Shown piece by piece: positions 1 to 11,307 of a stretch of 64,000 bases of DNA (positions within the stretch are counted from its first letter, which is position 1; each line of letters opens with the position of its first letter). The stretch is from Saccharopolyspora spinosa NRRL 18395 (GTDB lineage: Bacteria > Actinomycetota > Actinomycetes > Mycobacteriales > Pseudonocardiaceae). A model generated the notes under the pieces. It ran no database searches. It saw only the letters and a program-made list of their open reading frames with translations, and had not been told where the DNA came from. The translations under genes were made by a program, and so were the position numbers. The DNA is taken from assembly GCF_000194155.1 (NCBI RefSeq), contig NZ_GL877884.1, positions 62,001-126,000 on the forward strand. The letters are read 5' to 3'.

Positions 1-181
1 CCCGGCCGCTGTCGGGTTCGGCGATGCCGGCGAGGACCTCCAGCAGCGTCGTCTTACCGCCGCCGTTGAGCCCGACGACCCCGATGCGCTCGCCCGCCGA
101 GACGCCCAGCGAAACTCCGTCCAGCAGCGGGCGCACGCCGTAGCTCTTGCTGACCGACTCCAGATTGACCAGGTTCACCAT
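1..181 (-). CDS. ABC-F family ATP-binding protein, N-terminal fragment
   Basis: This is the first 60 codons of an ABC ATPase; the rest lies beyond the window edge. It starts MVNLVNLESVSKSYG and carries a Walker A motif, GLNGGGKTT, near residue 43. No membrane segment is visible, and the motif is placed as in soluble duplicated ABC-F proteins, which act on the ribosome in translation or antibiotic resistance. It follows ispE on the same strand, an arrangement common in actinobacteria. The fragment is too short to tell a housekeeping Uup/EttA-like member from a resistance protein. Confidence 0.75.
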   Translation of the reverse strand, partial: MVNLVNLESVSKSYGVRPLLDGVSLGVSAGERIGVVGLNGGGKTTLLEVLAGIAEPDSGR

Positions 182-239
182 CGGGTGCTCGTCTACTCCA
201 TCATCTGCGTTGCGTGATCACGGGCTGGGGTCGTCCCGG

Positions 240-299
240 CGCAGTTTCAATTGAAACTGCGTAACCGGAGTCCTAAACGCCAGTTTCAATTGAAACTGG
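240..299. repeat. Two palindromes with TTTCAATTGAAA core
   Basis: Positions 240-261 form a perfect 22-bp palindrome and 280-299 a perfect 20-bp palindrome. Both contain CAGTTTCAATTGAAACTG, separated by 18 bp. They lie between the ispE stop and the ABC-F start. A related cluster sits at 9160-9230. The function is unknown; dyad operators or REP-like elements are possible. There is no T-run, so they are not typical terminators. Confidence 0.8.
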
Positions 300-302
300 A
301 CT

Positions 303-1268
303 TCAGGCGTGGACCTGGGGCGGGGTCGGGCGGTGCGCGGGTTCCTCGGAAACGATCCGCGCGCCCGGGACCGGGCCGTGCGCGACGCGGACCGTGCGGC
401 ACACCCCCGCGCCGGAGAGCTCGGCCGCCACGTGGACCGCCGCGTCCGCGTCGGTGCAGAGGAAGGCACAGGTCGGGCCCGAGCCGGACACGATCCCCGC
501 GAGCGCTCCCGCCTGCACGCCCGCGCGCAGCGTGCGCCGCAGCCCGGGCCGCAGCGAGACGGCCGCTGCCTGCAGATCGTTGCCCAGCAGCAGGGCGAGC
601 TGCCGCGGGTCGCCGGACGACAGCGCCTCCAGCAGCGGCTCGACCTCCCCGACCCGGTTCGGCTTCGACTCCGCCCGCAGCCGGTCAAGCTCGGTGTAGA
701 CGCCGGGCGTGCCCAAGCCCCGGCGATCCAGCGCGATCACCCAGTGGAAGGTGTGCCGGGCCAGCACCGGCACGAGCCGCTCGCCGCGGCCGGTGCCCAG
801 CGCGGTGCCGCCCTGCAGCGAGAACGGGACGTCGCTACCCAGCTTCGCGGCGATCTCGCTGAGCTCGTCGCGGCCCAGCTCCAGCCGCCACAGGTGGTTC
901 AGCGCCAGCAGCGTCGCCGCCGCATCGGCGCTGCCTCCGGCCATCCCGCCGGCGACCGGGATGCCCTTGCTGATCGACAGCCGCACCCCGGGTTCCTCCG
1001 GATCCCGCCCGCTGTGCTCGGCGAGCAGCTGCACGGCCTTCCACGCGAGGTTGCTGGGCCCGGTGGGCACCGAATCCGCGCCCTCGCCGTGCACGTCGAT
1101 GCCCGGTTCCTCGGCGACCAGCACGGTGACCTCGTCGGTCATCGACAGCGCCTGGAAGACGGTGACCAGCTCGTGGTAACCGTCCGGGCGCGGGTCACCG
1201 ACCGACAGGTGCAGGTTCACCTTGGCCGGGACGCGGACGGTGATGGGGGTAGGAACCACGGAGAGCAC
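303..1268 (-). CDS. ispE: 4-diphosphocytidyl-2-C-methyl-D-erythritol kinase
   Basis: A GHMP-family kinase of the MEP isoprenoid pathway that phosphorylates CDP-methylerythritol at the 2-hydroxyl. The N-terminus has [18 protein letters not shown] with the family's AKVNL motif, and the glycine-rich ATP-binding loop [14 protein letters not shown] lies at about residues 104-117. The chosen GTG gives 321 residues, normal for IspE; GTG at 1259 is an alternative, and neither has a strong ribosome binding site. The same frame stays open upstream to about 1595, but that extension does not look like protein. ksgA and rpfB lie upstream on the same strand, as in mycobacteria, although here the metNIQ operon sits between ispE and ksgA. 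Confidence 0.93.
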   Translation of the reverse strand: MLSVVPTPITVRVPAKVNLHLSVGDPRPDGYHELVTVFQALSMTDEVTVLVAEEPGIDVHGEGADSVPTGPSNLAWKAVQLLAEHSGRDPEEPGVRLSISKGIPVAGGMAGGSADAAATLLALNHLWRLELGRDELSEIAAKLGSDVPFSLQGGTALGTGRGERLVPVLARHTFHWVIALDRRGLGTPGVYTELDRLRAESKPNRVGEVEPLLEALSSGDPRQLALLLGNDLQAAAVSLRPGLRRTLRAGVQAGALAGIVSGSGPTCAFLCTDADAAVHVAAELSGAGVCRTVRVAHGPVPGARIVSEEPAHRPTPPQVHA

Positions 1269-1557
1269 TCTTAGAGCGTACGTGTCCGCGAAAGCCCACC
1301 GCTTGCTTCCCTGCGCCTTGAGATCCTTTCCGGCTGACCTTGCTCGGCGATTCGGGTAACGGCCCCCTGCGGGAATTTCGGTCGCGACGTGGACTCCGGG
1401 ATGCCCGACTTGCGTATGACCATTACGCGGCGCTGGGGCTGTCCTCGCCAGGCGACGTCTGAGAACCCACGACGGTGCAAGTTGCAAGGGTGGCCTAAGC
1501 GCCTGACGCCGCTTTAAAGAACAAACCCCAAACCCGGCCCCAAGCCGAGCACACAAA

Positions 1558-1612
1558 CGAGGTGAGGGGCACCCTTGGGCGGCTAAACCACTCAAGGGTG
1601 CCCCTCACCTCG
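1558..1612. terminator. Strong hairpin, GAGGGGCACCC family
   Basis: A perfect 20-bp stem (1558-1577 with 1593-1612) and a 15-nt loop. It sits just past the stop of the metQ gene and upstream of ispE, so it probably ends metNIQ transcription. The stem shares GAGGGGCACCC with the hairpin at 5627-5659. It lacks a clear U-tract, which is usual for actinobacterial terminators. The remaining 1269-1557 stretch holds no supported gene. Confidence 0.75.
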
Positions 1613-1624
1613 GGGAAACTCCGG

Positions 1625-2437
1625 TCAGGACGCCGGGATGACGGCTACGCCGCCGTACTTCTGGTTGATGAAGTCCTTGACCTGCTGGGAACGCAGCAGC
1701 TCGGCGAGCTTCAGGATCCGCGGGTCCTTGGCCAGGGCCGGGGTGGTCACCAGGCCGTTGGCGTACGGGTTGTGCTCCGGACTCTCCACGGCGATCGGGT
1801 TCTGCAGGTTCGCCTTGATCGCGTAGTTGCCGTTGACCACTGCGGCGGCGGCGTCATCGACCGAGCGCGGCAGCTGGTCCGGCGACAGATCCTTGAGCTG
1901 GATGTTCTTGGGGTTCTCGGCGATCGCCGACTCCAGCCGGGTGCCCACCGCTGCCTCCGGCTTGAGCTTGAGCAGGCCGCCCTGCTCCAGCAGCTTCAGC
2001 CCGCGGAACTGGTTGGCCGGGTCGTTGGACAGCGTGACCGTCGCGCCGTTCGGGATCTCTTGCAGCGACTTGAACTGCTTGGAGTACACCGCCAGCGGCT
2101 CCAGGTGCACCGCCTGGATCCAGACGAAGTCGCCACCGCGCTGCTTGGTGTACTCGTCCAGGTAGGGCTGGTGCTGGAAGTAGTTCGCGTCCAGCTCACC
2201 GTGCGCGACGGCTTCATTCGGCCGGTTGTAGTCGTCGAACTTCGTGATCTCGATGCCAATCCCGGCCTGCTGCGCCAAGTTGTCCTTGACGTACTGCAGG
2301 ATCTCGCCGTGCGGGGTCGGGCTGACCGCGATCCGCAGCGGGGCGTTCGGGTTCTCGGCAGCCGAGCTGCCGCCGCCCCCGCACGCGGCCAGCGCCAGGC
2401 CGGCCGCAGCCACCAGGGCAGCAAAACGCAAACGCAT
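1625..2437 (-). CDS. metQ: Methionine ABC transporter substrate-binding lipoprotein
   Basis: A 270-residue NlpA/MetQ-family lipoprotein. A signal peptide ends in the lipobox LALAAC with the acylated cysteine at residue 19, so it should be anchored outside the membrane. The mature part begins with a solute-binding strand (PLRIAVSPTPHGEILQYV) and keeps family motifs such as ELDANYFQHQPYL. It captures methionine for the MetI-MetN permease encoded just upstream in the operon. An AAAGGA ribosome binding site precedes the ATG; a longer open frame upstream overlaps metI and was rejected. The SAM riboswitch ahead of metN supports a methionine rather than a generic substrate. Confidence 0.92.
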   Translation of the reverse strand: MRLRFAALVAAAGLALAACGGGGSSAAENPNAPLRIAVSPTPHGEILQYVKDNLAQQAGIGIEITKFDDYNRPNEAVAHGELDANYFQHQPYLDEYTKQRGGDFVWIQAVHLEPLAVYSKQFKSLQEIPNGATVTLSNDPANQFRGLKLLEQGGLLKLKPEAAVGTRLESAIAENPKNIQLKDLSPDQLPRSVDDAAAAVVNGNYAIKANLQNPIAVESPEHNPYANGLVTTPALAKDPRILKLAELLRSQQVKDFINQKYGGVAVIPAS

Positions 2438-2499
2438 CAGGGTTTGTCCTTTCTGGACAGAGTGGAAGGTCCCCAGGCAAGGGGTGGTTTCGGGGGGTG

Positions 2500-3183
2500 T
2501 CAGCTGGTCGCGGTTCGGCGCCGGTCGACCAGCTTCGCGGTGCGGTCGGTGATCAGCTGCATCGCGAAGGCCAGCACGCCGAGCACAACCACGGATCCCC
2601 ACAGGATCCGGTCGTCGTAGCCCTGGTAGCCGTCCTGGATCGCGGTCGTGCCCAGCCCGCCGCCGCCGATCGCGCCGGCCATCGCGGCGTAGCCGATCAG
2701 CGCCACGGCGGTGACGCCGACCGCGCCGACCAGCGCGGCCCGCGCCTCGCCGACCAGCACCGTCCACACGATCCGCAGCCGACTCGATCCAGTCGTGATC
2801 GCGGCCTCGACCACGGTGAAGCTGACCTCGCGCAACGCGTTCTGCGTCAACCGCGCGAAGAACGGGACGGCGCCGATGGTCAGCGGCACGATCACCGCGG
2901 TGCTGCCGATCGACGTGCCGATCAGCAGCCGGGTGAACGACGCCAGGACCACCAGCAGCACGACGAACGGCACGGACCGCACCAAGTCGACGACCACGCC
3001 GAGCACCCGGTACAGCACGGGTTTCGGGCTCAGGCCGACCGGCGAGGTCAGATGCAGCAGCACCCCGAGCGGCAGGCCTCCCAGCACCGCCAGCAGGGTC
3101 GACACCAACACCATGTAGAGCGTGTCGATCGTCGCTTCACCAAGTATTCCAAGGACCTCCGACCAGGGGGTCACATCACTCAC
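2500..3183 (-). CDS. metI: Methionine ABC transporter permease
   Basis: A 227-residue integral membrane protein of the MetI family with about five hydrophobic segments. The cytoplasmic EAA-type loop that docks onto the ATPase is seen around EAAITTGSSRLRIVWTVLVG, and the typical GAIGGGGLG motif follows. Its first 4 bases overlap the end of metN, indicating translational coupling, and metQ follows 62 bp downstream. It forms the transmembrane channel of the MetNIQ methionine importer. Confidence 0.93.
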   Translation of the reverse strand: MSDVTPWSEVLGILGEATIDTLYMVLVSTLLAVLGGLPLGVLLHLTSPVGLSPKPVLYRVLGVVVDLVRSVPFVVLLVVLASFTRLLIGTSIGSTAVIVPLTIGAVPFFARLTQNALREVSFTVVEAAITTGSSRLRIVWTVLVGEARAALVGAVGVTAVALIGYAAMAGAIGGGGLGTTAIQDGYQGYDDRILWGSVVVLGVLAFAMQLITDRTAKLVDRRRTATS

Positions 3184-4211
3184 GCAGCAGCTCCGTCAAC
3201 GCAAACCGGGGCACGTCGCACATGCGCGTCCCGCTCGACCATCCATTTCAGGGCCGCCTCGGCGCGCTCGCCGCTCAGGCCGACCTTGAACTTCGCTACC
3301 GGCGTGTCCCCCAGCCGGGTCAGCCCGCCGCCCAGGATCGCGAGGTCGACCCCGAACTGGCTGGCGGCCTCCGGCAGCAGCGCGCCGACCGCGGCGAAGC
3401 CGACCAGCACGACCTCGGCGACGACGTCGTGCCGACCGCCGGCTGGCTTGAACGACGCGGCCTGGTCGGTGTCCGGCAGCAGCGTGGTGCCCACCCGGCT
3501 GCCGGGCTCGGCGACCAGGTCGAGGACCTTGCCGTGCTCGACCACGCGGCCGTTCTCCAGCACCGCGACGTCGTCGGCGATCTTGCGCACCACGGCCATG
3601 TCGTGGGTGACCACCAGCACGGTGACACCCAGTTCAGCGCGGGCGCGGTCCAGCACGGTGAGTACCGAGTCGGTGGTGCCCGGGTCGAGGGCCGAGGTCG
3701 GCTCGTCGGCCAGCAGCACCGAAGGCTTGGCGGCCAGCGCACGCGCCACCGCGATCCGCTGGCGCTGCCCGCCGGAGAGCTGGTCGGGGTAGACCGAGGC
3801 CTTGTCGGTCAGGCCCACGAGGTCCAGCAGCTCGCCGACGCGGGTGCGCCGCTGCGGGCCGCTGATACCGGCCGCTTCCAGCGGCAACGCGACGTTGCCC
3901 GCGGCAGTGCGCTGCCGCAGCAGCGAATCTCCTTGCGGCACAACGCCGATCTGCCGGCGCGCGGCGCGAAGGGACTTGCCGCCGAGGGAAACCAGGTCGG
4001 TGCCGTCGACACGGATGGCGCCGCTGTCCGGCTTCTCCAGCAGCGCGATGCACCGGGCCAGGGTGGACTTGCCGGCCCCGCTCGGACCGACCACACCGCA
4101 CACCGCGCCGGCCGAAACCTCCATCGTCACGCCGTCGAGGGCGCGGACGGATCCGTTGTTGTGCTGGAAAGATTTGGTCAGGTTCTCGACTGTGATCACG
4201 ATCGGCTCCAC
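3180..4211 (-). CDS. metN: Methionine ABC transporter ATP-binding protein
   Basis: A 343-residue ABC ATPase. Walker A is GPSGAGKS near residue 43, the signature is LSGGQRQR, and Walker B ends in LLADEPTSALDP. A C-terminal extension of about 90 residues matches the NIL/ACT-like domain of MetN, which senses methionine and trans-inhibits transport. The start is GTG (MEPIVITVENL). The gene heads a metN-metI-metQ operon preceded by a 230-nt leader with a SAM-type riboswitch. Confidence 0.93.
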   Translation of the reverse strand: MEPIVITVENLTKSFQHNNGSVRALDGVTMEVSAGAVCGVVGPSGAGKSTLARCIALLEKPDSGAIRVDGTDLVSLGGKSLRAARRQIGVVPQGDSLLRQRTAAGNVALPLEAAGISGPQRRTRVGELLDLVGLTDKASVYPDQLSGGQRQRIAVARALAAKPSVLLADEPTSALDPGTTDSVLTVLDRARAELGVTVLVVTHDMAVVRKIADDVAVLENGRVVEHGKVLDLVAEPGSRVGTTLLPDTDQAASFKPAGGRHDVVAEVVLVGFAAVGALLPEAASQFGVDLAILGGGLTRLGDTPVAKFKVGLSGERAEAALKWMVERDAHVRRAPVCVDGAAA

Positions 4212-4444
4212 ATCAGCTCGCGACGGCCGCGCACGCGAAAGGGCGACAGGCCAAGGAACTTCGGAAAGGGAGGAAAGGCTGGGTCACATCTCGCGACGAC
4301 AGGCGGTGGTGGTGCGGCGCCCGTGGTCGATGACGCGACGCTGCGTCAACAGCCTCCGGATGTGGTTTCGCCGGGATCGGGCCAGCTGGGCTCGGGTTTG
4401 ACCCGCAGGCGGGCTAGCTGGCAGCGCGTTGGACTCCACAACAA

Positions 4445-4530
4445 CTCCATCGGTCCTGGCGTTAGCACCTGCCCACCGGGTGGTTGCTGCGGCTTCGCGG
4501 AGCCAGGTCTCTCGGCCGCTCGGGATGGAT
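4445..4530 (-). promoter_or_regulatory. SAM-type riboswitch upstream of metNIQ
   Basis: Reading the minus strand from 4530, the RNA shows GAGAGACCTGGCTCCGCGAA, then GCCGCAGCAACC, then GGTGCTAACGCCAGG, closed by an outer helix TCCATC/GATGGA. These match the S-box core, including the AGAG, GCAACC and GGTGCTAA segments. The position 230 nt before a methionine importer fits repression by S-adenosylmethionine. In the remaining leader, CCAGCT and AGCTGG segments could form an expression-platform helix. The part from 4531 to 4706 holds no gene and probably the promoter. Confidence 0.8.
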
Positions 4531-4706
4531 TTCCCGAATAGTAGACCCCACTGGCGGATTCCAGCGCAAGTTGATAGTCGTCACTTTCCGAAATCGTTTG
4601 CCAAATCACACACCCGGAGGAGCGGGAATTTTCCCAACACACCAGGTGTTGCCTGTGACTCCACGTAGCGGATCGATCTCGGATGGCAAGCGCCCGGACG
4701 GGTGGT

Positions 4707-5576
4707 TCAGCGACCGCTCTCGGTAGTCGCGGCCTGTGCGATGCGCGCGAAATCGCCGATCTCCAACTGCTCGCCGCGGACGGTCGGATCCACCCCAGCG
4801 GCCCGGAGAACCTCCTCCGCCCGAGCCGCGGACCCGGCCCAGCCGGACAGCGCGGCGCGCAACGTCTTGCGCCGCTGGGCGAACGCCGCGTCCACCACGC
4901 GGAAGACGTCCTGGCGCGGCGCGGTCGACGGCGGCTCGATGCGCTGGAACGACACCAAGCCGGAGTCCACATTGGGCACCGGCCAGAACACCTTGCGCGG
5001 CACCGGACCCGCGCGGCGCACGTCGGCGTACCACGCGGCCTTGGCGCTCGGCACGCCGTAGACGCGGCTGCCCGGCTTGGCGGCCATCCGGTCGGCGACC
5101 TCGGACTGCACCATGACCAGGCCGTGCGCCAGGCTCGGCAACTCGGCCAGCAGGTGCAGCACCACCGGCACGGCGACGTTGTACGGCAGGTTCGCGACGA
5201 GCGCGGTCGGCGCCGCCGGGAAGTCCTCGGCGCGGACCCGCAGCGCGTCGGCCTCGATCACGGTGAGGCGATCGGCCAGCGCCGGGGCGCACTCGGCGGC
5301 GGTGCGCGGCAGCCGCGCCGCGAGCACCGGATCGATCTCGACCGCCGTCACGGCGCCCGCAGCGGGCAGCAGCGCGAGGGTCAGCGAGCCCAGGCCGGGG
5401 CCGACCTCCAGCACGACGTCGTCGGCGGTGACCGACGCGGCAGTCACGATTCGGCGCACGGTGTTCGGGTCGTGCACGAAGTTCTGGCCGAGCTTCTTCG
5501 TCGGTCGGATGTCGAGTTCCTCGGCCAGCCGGCGCACGTCGGCCGGGCCAAGCAGCGTCGCCTGCTGGTCGTCCAC
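4707..5576 (-). CDS. rsmA: 16S rRNA (adenine1518-N6/adenine1519-N6)-dimethyltransferase
   Basis: A 289-residue KsgA/RsmA enzyme that dimethylates two adjacent adenines in the 3' hairpin of 16S rRNA late in 30S assembly. The N-terminus has the family block [16 protein letters not shown]. The SAM-binding loop [10 protein letters not shown] lies near residues 57-66, and the catalytic NLPYNV motif at 129-134. It lies between the rpf genes and ispE as in other actinobacteria, although metNIQ separates it from ispE here. Confidence 0.95.
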   Translation of the reverse strand: MDDQQATLLGPADVRRLAEELDIRPTKKLGQNFVHDPNTVRRIVTAASVTADDVVLEVGPGLGSLTLALLPAAGAVTAVEIDPVLAARLPRTAAECAPALADRLTVIEADALRVRAEDFPAAPTALVANLPYNVAVPVVLHLLAELPSLAHGLVMVQSEVADRMAAKPGSRVYGVPSAKAAWYADVRRAGPVPRKVFWPVPNVDSGLVSFQRIEPPSTAPRQDVFRVVDAAFAQRRKTLRAALSGWAGSAARAEEVLRAAGVDPTVRGEQLEIGDFARIAQAATTESGR

Positions 5577-5626
5577 ACCGAAAAGCTACCCGCGCCCCAA
5601 CTCACCACCCCGACCAGGTGACGAGC

Positions 5627-5659
5627 GAGGGGCACCCGTGGTGTCCACGGGTGCCCCTC
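5627..5659. terminator. Hairpin, GAGGGGCACCC family
   Basis: A perfect 15-bp stem (5627-5641 with 5645-5659) with a 3-nt loop, between the rpfB stop and the ksgA start. It probably terminates rpfB transcription. It shares the GAGGGGCACCC arm with the hairpin at 1558-1612, so the two are likely members of one dispersed terminator-like family. Confidence 0.75.
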
Positions 5660-5697
5660 ACCTGACGAAATGGGCTTGGTAATCCCGGAAGGTCACC

Positions 5698-7667
<1,970 letters not shown>

Positions 7668-7698
7668 GCTCGGGCCGGAACATGAGTCCGGCCCGAGC
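7668..7698. terminator. Hairpin downstream of the second rpf gene
   Basis: An 11-bp perfect stem (GCTCGGGCCGG at 7668-7678 with its complement at 7688-7698) and a 9-nt loop. A third copy of the left arm at 7708-7718 allows an alternative fold. It stands 74 bp past the stop of the small Rpf gene and probably ends that transcript. Confidence 0.6.
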
Positions 7699-7771
7699 AC
7701 TCAACGCGCTCGGGCCGGTCCCGCCCTCCCCTCGCACGTGGGATCCGGGCCCACGTGTCGAGTTGATCACC

Positions 7772-8128
7772 TCATCTCCGCAAGCCCAACTTTCGCGCGC
7801 ATGCGGGCCAGGCGCCGAATCCGCCGCGGGCGCTGCGCAGCGCTTCCGCGACGACGATCTGCTGCTCCCGCGAGGCCCGGTGCGGGTACCGGTTGTACTT
7901 CTCGCCGCCGTGGGCTGCCCACGTGCGGCGGTTGAACTGCAGGCCGCCGTAGTAGCCGTTGCCGGTGTTGGCCGCCCAGTTCCCGCCTGACTCGCACCTC
8001 GCCAGCCGGTCCCAAACGCCCGCTCGCGCGGCTGGTGGTGCGCTCGGAGACGCCATCACCACCGGCGCGCCACCGCAGACCACAATGCTCGCCACTACCG
8101 TCGCCTTCGTGAACAAACCGAACTTCAT
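7772..8128 (-). CDS. Small secreted resuscitation-promoting factor
   Basis: A 118-residue protein with a signal peptide (about residues 1-27, ending ...VVMASPSA) and a single Rpf domain of about 77 residues. The catalytic glutamate is in ARCESGGNW, and the conserved [12 protein letters not shown] block follows. It lacks DUF348, G5 and membrane anchor, so it should be a free extracellular muralytic enzyme, like RpfC/RpfE-type proteins. It lies just upstream of rpfB on the same strand, and the two Rpf domains are nearly identical over their core, which suggests a local duplication or recruitment. Confidence 0.9.
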   Translation of the reverse strand: MKFGLFTKATVVASIVVCGGAPVVMASPSAPPAARAGVWDRLARCESGGNWAANTGNGYYGGLQFNRRTWAAHGGEKYNRYPHRASREQQIVVAEALRSARGGFGAWPACARKLGLRR

Positions 8129-8305
8129 CGCAATCCTGACTGCCGTGCGTCCGGGCAGGAGGACCTCCGTCCAGCAGGCGAAGTTTCGGGGTTGTCCCCA
8201 TCCCGGCTTCCAAAGTGGACGGTAGGGACGGCGTCACGGACCGCAAGCGGGCGCGGCTCAACACCCGATATCAAAAGACAGCGGGTGAGAAGCGGCAGGG
8301 TGGGA

Positions 8306-9139
8306 TTACGCCTGATCGAGTCGGAAGACTCGCTCGGCAGTTGCCGTTGTCGCTACGACCAGTTCTTCGAGCGTCATGCCACGGAGTTCGGCGAGCTCCC
8401 GGAGGGTGTAATTGACGCAGTACGGCTCGTTCGGGTGCCCGCGGAACGGGTGCGGGGTCAGGAACGGTGCGTCGGTCTCCACCACGAACTGCTCCAGCGG
8501 CACCAGCTGCGCGGCCTCCCGGAGCGCCTTGGCGTTGCGGAAGGTCGCCGTGCCGGCGAAGGACAGCACGTAACCGGCGTCCACGCAGTCCTGGGCGAAC
8601 TCCGCGTCCCCGGAGAAGCAGTGGAAGACCACCGTTTCCGGGGCGCCCTCCTCGGCCAGGATCCGCAAGATGTCCTGGTGCGCCTCGCGGTCGTGGATCA
8701 TCAGCGGCTTGCCGACGCGCTTGGCCAGGTCGATGTGCCAGCGGAAGGCCTCCTGCTGCGGCTCCGGCGGCGAGTAGTCCCAGTAGTAGTCGAGCCCGGT
8801 CTCACCGACCGCTACGACCCGCGGGTGCTCGACGAGCTGCTCCAGGACCTCGCGGTCGGCGTCGTCGAAGTCCTTGGTCCGGGTGGGGTGCAGCGCCACC
8901 GCGGCGAACACCCGGTCGTCCCAAGTGGACGCCTCGACGGCCCACTGCGCGGAGGCGATGTCGTCGGCGACGGTCACCACCCGGCCGACCCCGGCGGCCT
9001 GCGCGCGCTCGACGATCGCGTGCACCTCGTCAGGCGTCTTCGCCCCGCACGCGTCGAGGTGGGTGTGCGCGTCGACCGCCGAGGCGGGCAGCGCCTCCGG
9101 CACCGGCGGCAACTCCCGCTTCCTGTCGCGCTTGCTCAT
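8306..9139 (-). CDS. tatD: TatD family metal-dependent hydrolase (DNase)
   Basis: A 277-residue TIM-barrel amidohydrolase. The HxH metal motif is seen in VDAHTHLD, followed by GETGLDYYW, a conserved histidine in MIHDREAH, HCFSG, and VETDAPFL with the metal-ligand aspartate. Family members act as 3'-5' exonucleases or D-aminoacyl-tRNA deacylases. ATG at 9139 was chosen for its GGGAGGTG ribosome binding site; a start 24 bp upstream is possible. It lies between metG and rpfB, as in mycobacteria. Confidence 0.92.
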   Translation of the reverse strand: MSKRDRKRELPPVPEALPASAVDAHTHLDACGAKTPDEVHAIVERAQAAGVGRVVTVADDIASAQWAVEASTWDDRVFAAVALHPTRTKDFDDADREVLEQLVEHPRVVAVGETGLDYYWDYSPPEPQQEAFRWHIDLAKRVGKPLMIHDREAHQDILRILAEEGAPETVVFHCFSGDAEFAQDCVDAGYVLSFAGTATFRNAKALREAAQLVPLEQFVVETDAPFLTPHPFRGHPNEPYCVNYTLRELAELRGMTLEELVVATTATAERVFRLDQA

Positions 9140-9159
9140 CGCACCTCCCACGTGCATGC

Positions 9160-9230
9160 GCAATTTCCATTGAAATCAGGGCTCCGATTTCAATGGAAAT
9201 CAGGGCTCCGATTTCCATTGAAATTGCAAC
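9160..9230. repeat. Three near-palindromes with TTTCNATNGAAA core
   Basis: Three units in tandem: ATTTCCATTGAAAT, ATTTCAATGGAAAT and ATTTCCATTGAAAT, spaced by copies of CAGGGCTCCG. The array sits between the metG stop and the tatD start. The core resembles the perfect palindromes at 240-299. The outer arms GCAATTTC and GAAATTGC are also inverted, so the whole array can fold on itself. Function is unknown. Confidence 0.75.
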
Positions 9231-9243
9231 CCACCTCGGTGGG

Positions 9244-11037
9244 TCAGCTTTCGATCGGGGCCCACTCGGGGCCGGTCTCGCCGAGCTTCGGGTCCAGCTT
9301 GGCGAACAGCGGCGTCGGCTTCTGCAGCGGCCGCCCGACCTCGATCTCGGTGGACCGCCACGACGCCTGCTCGGCGGCGTAGTCGCCCATCAGTACCGGG
9401 TACTCGATGCTCGCGTCGTCCAGGTCGGTGACCTCGCGGATCTCCGGCTGCGCCGACCAGACCCCGGTACCGCCGAGCAGCTCGTGCACCTTCTGCGCCG
9501 AGTGCGGCAGGAAGGGGGTGAGCAGCGTGTTCGCGTCGGAAACCACCTGCAGCGCCGTGTTCAGCACGGCGTCCCGGCGGTCCGGGTCCTCCTTGAGCTT
9601 CCACGGCTCCTGGTCGGACAGGTACTTGTTCGCCGCCGACACGACCCGCATGGCCTCCTGCGCGGCAGCCTTGAACCGGGACCGCTGCAGGTGCCCGCCG
9701 ACGGTGTCGAAAGCGTTGCGGGACAACGCCTTCAGCTCCTCGTCGGCGGCCTGCGGCACGGTCGGCGCGGGCACCGCGCCGTTGTTCTTCGCGGCCATCG
9801 AGATGGACCGGTTGACCAGGTTGCCCCACTCGTTGGCCAGCTCGAAGTTGGTGCGCCGGACGAACTCGTCCCACGTGAAGTCGGTGTCCTGGTTCTCCGG
9901 CCCGGCGACCGAGATGAAGTACCGCAGGGTGTCCGGGCCGAAGTCGCGGAGGAAGTCCCGCACGTAGATCACGGTGCCGCGGGAAGTGGAGAACTTCGAC
10001 CCGCTCATGGTGAGGAACTCGCTGGAGACAATCTCGTCCGGCAGGTTCAGCTCGCCGTACGGGCCGACCTCGCCACCGCGGTCGCCCTGGCCGTTGTGGC
10101 CCATCAGCAGGGTGGGCCAGATCTGGGCGTGGAAGGTGATGTTGTCCTTGCCCATGAAGTAGTAGCCCTTGGCGGCCGGGTCGGTCCACCACTGCTGCCA
10201 GGCGTCCGGCTGCCCGATGCGGCGGGCCCACTCGACGCTGGCCGAGAAGTAGCCGATCACCGCGTCGAACCAGACGTAGAACCGTTTCATCGGCTGGTCG
10301 CGCCAGCCGTCCAGCGGGATCGGCACGCCCCAGTCGAGGTCCCGGCTGATCGCCCGCGGCCGCATGTCCTCGACCAGGTTCTGGGCGAACTTCAGGACGT
10401 TGGGCCGCCAGCCGGTGCGGGTGGACAGCCACTTGCCCAGCGACTCGGTGAACGCCGGCAGGTCCAGGAACAGGTGCTCGGTCTCGACGAACTGGGGCTT
10501 CTCGCCGTTGATCCGGGACACCGGGTTGATCAGGTCGGCAGGGTCGAGCTGGTTGCCGCAGTTGTCGCACTGGTCGCCGCGCGCGCCGTCGTAACCGCAG
10601 ATCGGGCAGGTGCCCTCGATGTAGCGGTCGGGCAGCGTGCGGCCGGTGGACGGGCTGATCGCGCCGGTGGTGGTCTTCGGCGCGATGTAGCCGTTGCGGT
10701 GCAGCGCCAGGAAGATCTGCTGGACGACCTGGTAGTGGTTGCCGGTGGTGGTGCGGGTGAACAGGTCGTAGGCCAGGCCGAGGCCCTGCAGATCCTCGGC
10801 GATCACCCGGTTGTACTTGTCGGCGAGCTGGCGGGTGGTCAGGCCCTCCTTCTCGGCCTGGACCGAGATCGGGGTGCCGTGCTCGTCGGTACCGGACACC
10901 ATGAGCACCCGGTTGCCCGCCATTCGCTGGTAGCGCGAGAAGACGTCCGAGGGCACACCGAAACCGGAAACGTGGCCGATGTGCCGCGGGCCGTTCGCAT
11001 AGGGCCAGGCCACAGCGGTCAACACAGAGGCACTCAT
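9244..11037 (-). CDS. metG: Methionyl-tRNA synthetase
   Basis: A 597-residue class I aminoacyl-tRNA synthetase that charges tRNA-Met. It has the HIGH-type motif RHIGHVSG near residue 18, a zinc knuckle with cysteines at 144, 147, 157 and 160, and a KMSKS variant KFSTS near residue 350 followed by the anticodon-binding helical domain. It lacks a C-terminal tRNA-binding appendage, as is usual in actinobacteria. ATG is the only plausible start. Confidence 0.97.
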   Translation of the reverse strand: MSASVLTAVAWPYANGPRHIGHVSGFGVPSDVFSRYQRMAGNRVLMVSGTDEHGTPISVQAEKEGLTTRQLADKYNRVIAEDLQGLGLAYDLFTRTTTGNHYQVVQQIFLALHRNGYIAPKTTTGAISPSTGRTLPDRYIEGTCPICGYDGARGDQCDNCGNQLDPADLINPVSRINGEKPQFVETEHLFLDLPAFTESLGKWLSTRTGWRPNVLKFAQNLVEDMRPRAISRDLDWGVPIPLDGWRDQPMKRFYVWFDAVIGYFSASVEWARRIGQPDAWQQWWTDPAAKGYYFMGKDNITFHAQIWPTLLMGHNGQGDRGGEVGPYGELNLPDEIVSSEFLTMSGSKFSTSRGTVIYVRDFLRDFGPDTLRYFISVAGPENQDTDFTWDEFVRRTNFELANEWGNLVNRSISMAAKNNGAVPAPTVPQAADEELKALSRNAFDTVGGHLQRSRFKAAAQEAMRVVSAANKYLSDQEPWKLKEDPDRRDAVLNTALQVVSDANTLLTPFLPHSAQKVHELLGGTGVWSAQPEIREVTDLDDASIEYPVLMGDYAAEQASWRSTEIEVGRPLQKPTPLFAKLDPKLGETGPEWAPIES

Positions 11038-11242
11038 AGTGCTTAGCCTACGGTTCTGGAGGACCTGATCTCGAACGGGTTCTGGTTAGTGGAGATGTCC
11101 GCGCGCGGTACCGGTAGCGAAGCCCGAGAGACCATCTCGGCTGCGGGATCCCCCGGGTTGTGCACGCCACGGCATCGGGGGCTGGTTTCGGATTGCGGAG
11201 GCGGCGTCGTCACGCCCGACATCATCCCGACGGTGTGGTGAT

Positions 11243-11286
11243 CCGGTGAGTGCTTTTGGGCGCTGCGGCAGCCGAAAACGCTCACG
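11243..11286. repeat. Hairpin repeat, GTGAG-n-TTTTGG type
   Basis: An imperfect inverted repeat: GGTGAGTGCTTTTGGGCGCT against GGCAGCCGAAAACGCTCAC. It lies between the DUF4185 stop and metG. Closely similar elements occur at 35865-35907 and, as a half-copy, at 43431-43452. Its placement beyond a stop codon suggests a terminator-like dispersed repeat. Confidence 0.7.
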
Positions 11287-11307
11287 GACCGTCGGCGGCC
11301 GGACGGA

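Noticed and set aside
303-1595. Long N-terminal extension of ispE as a 430-residue protein
   Set aside because: The sequence before the AKVNL block is not protein-like, and IspE proteins are about 310 residues. The GTG at 1268 fits better.
8467-11046. An 859-residue plus-strand open frame opposite tatD and metG
   Set aside because: It is the antisense of two well-conserved genes and is low-complexity Arg/Pro/Gly. High GC3 creates such long shadow frames.
11043-11285. Small minus-strand gene upstream of metG
   Set aside because: The frame crosses the hairpin repeat and has no ribosome binding site or protein-like pattern.
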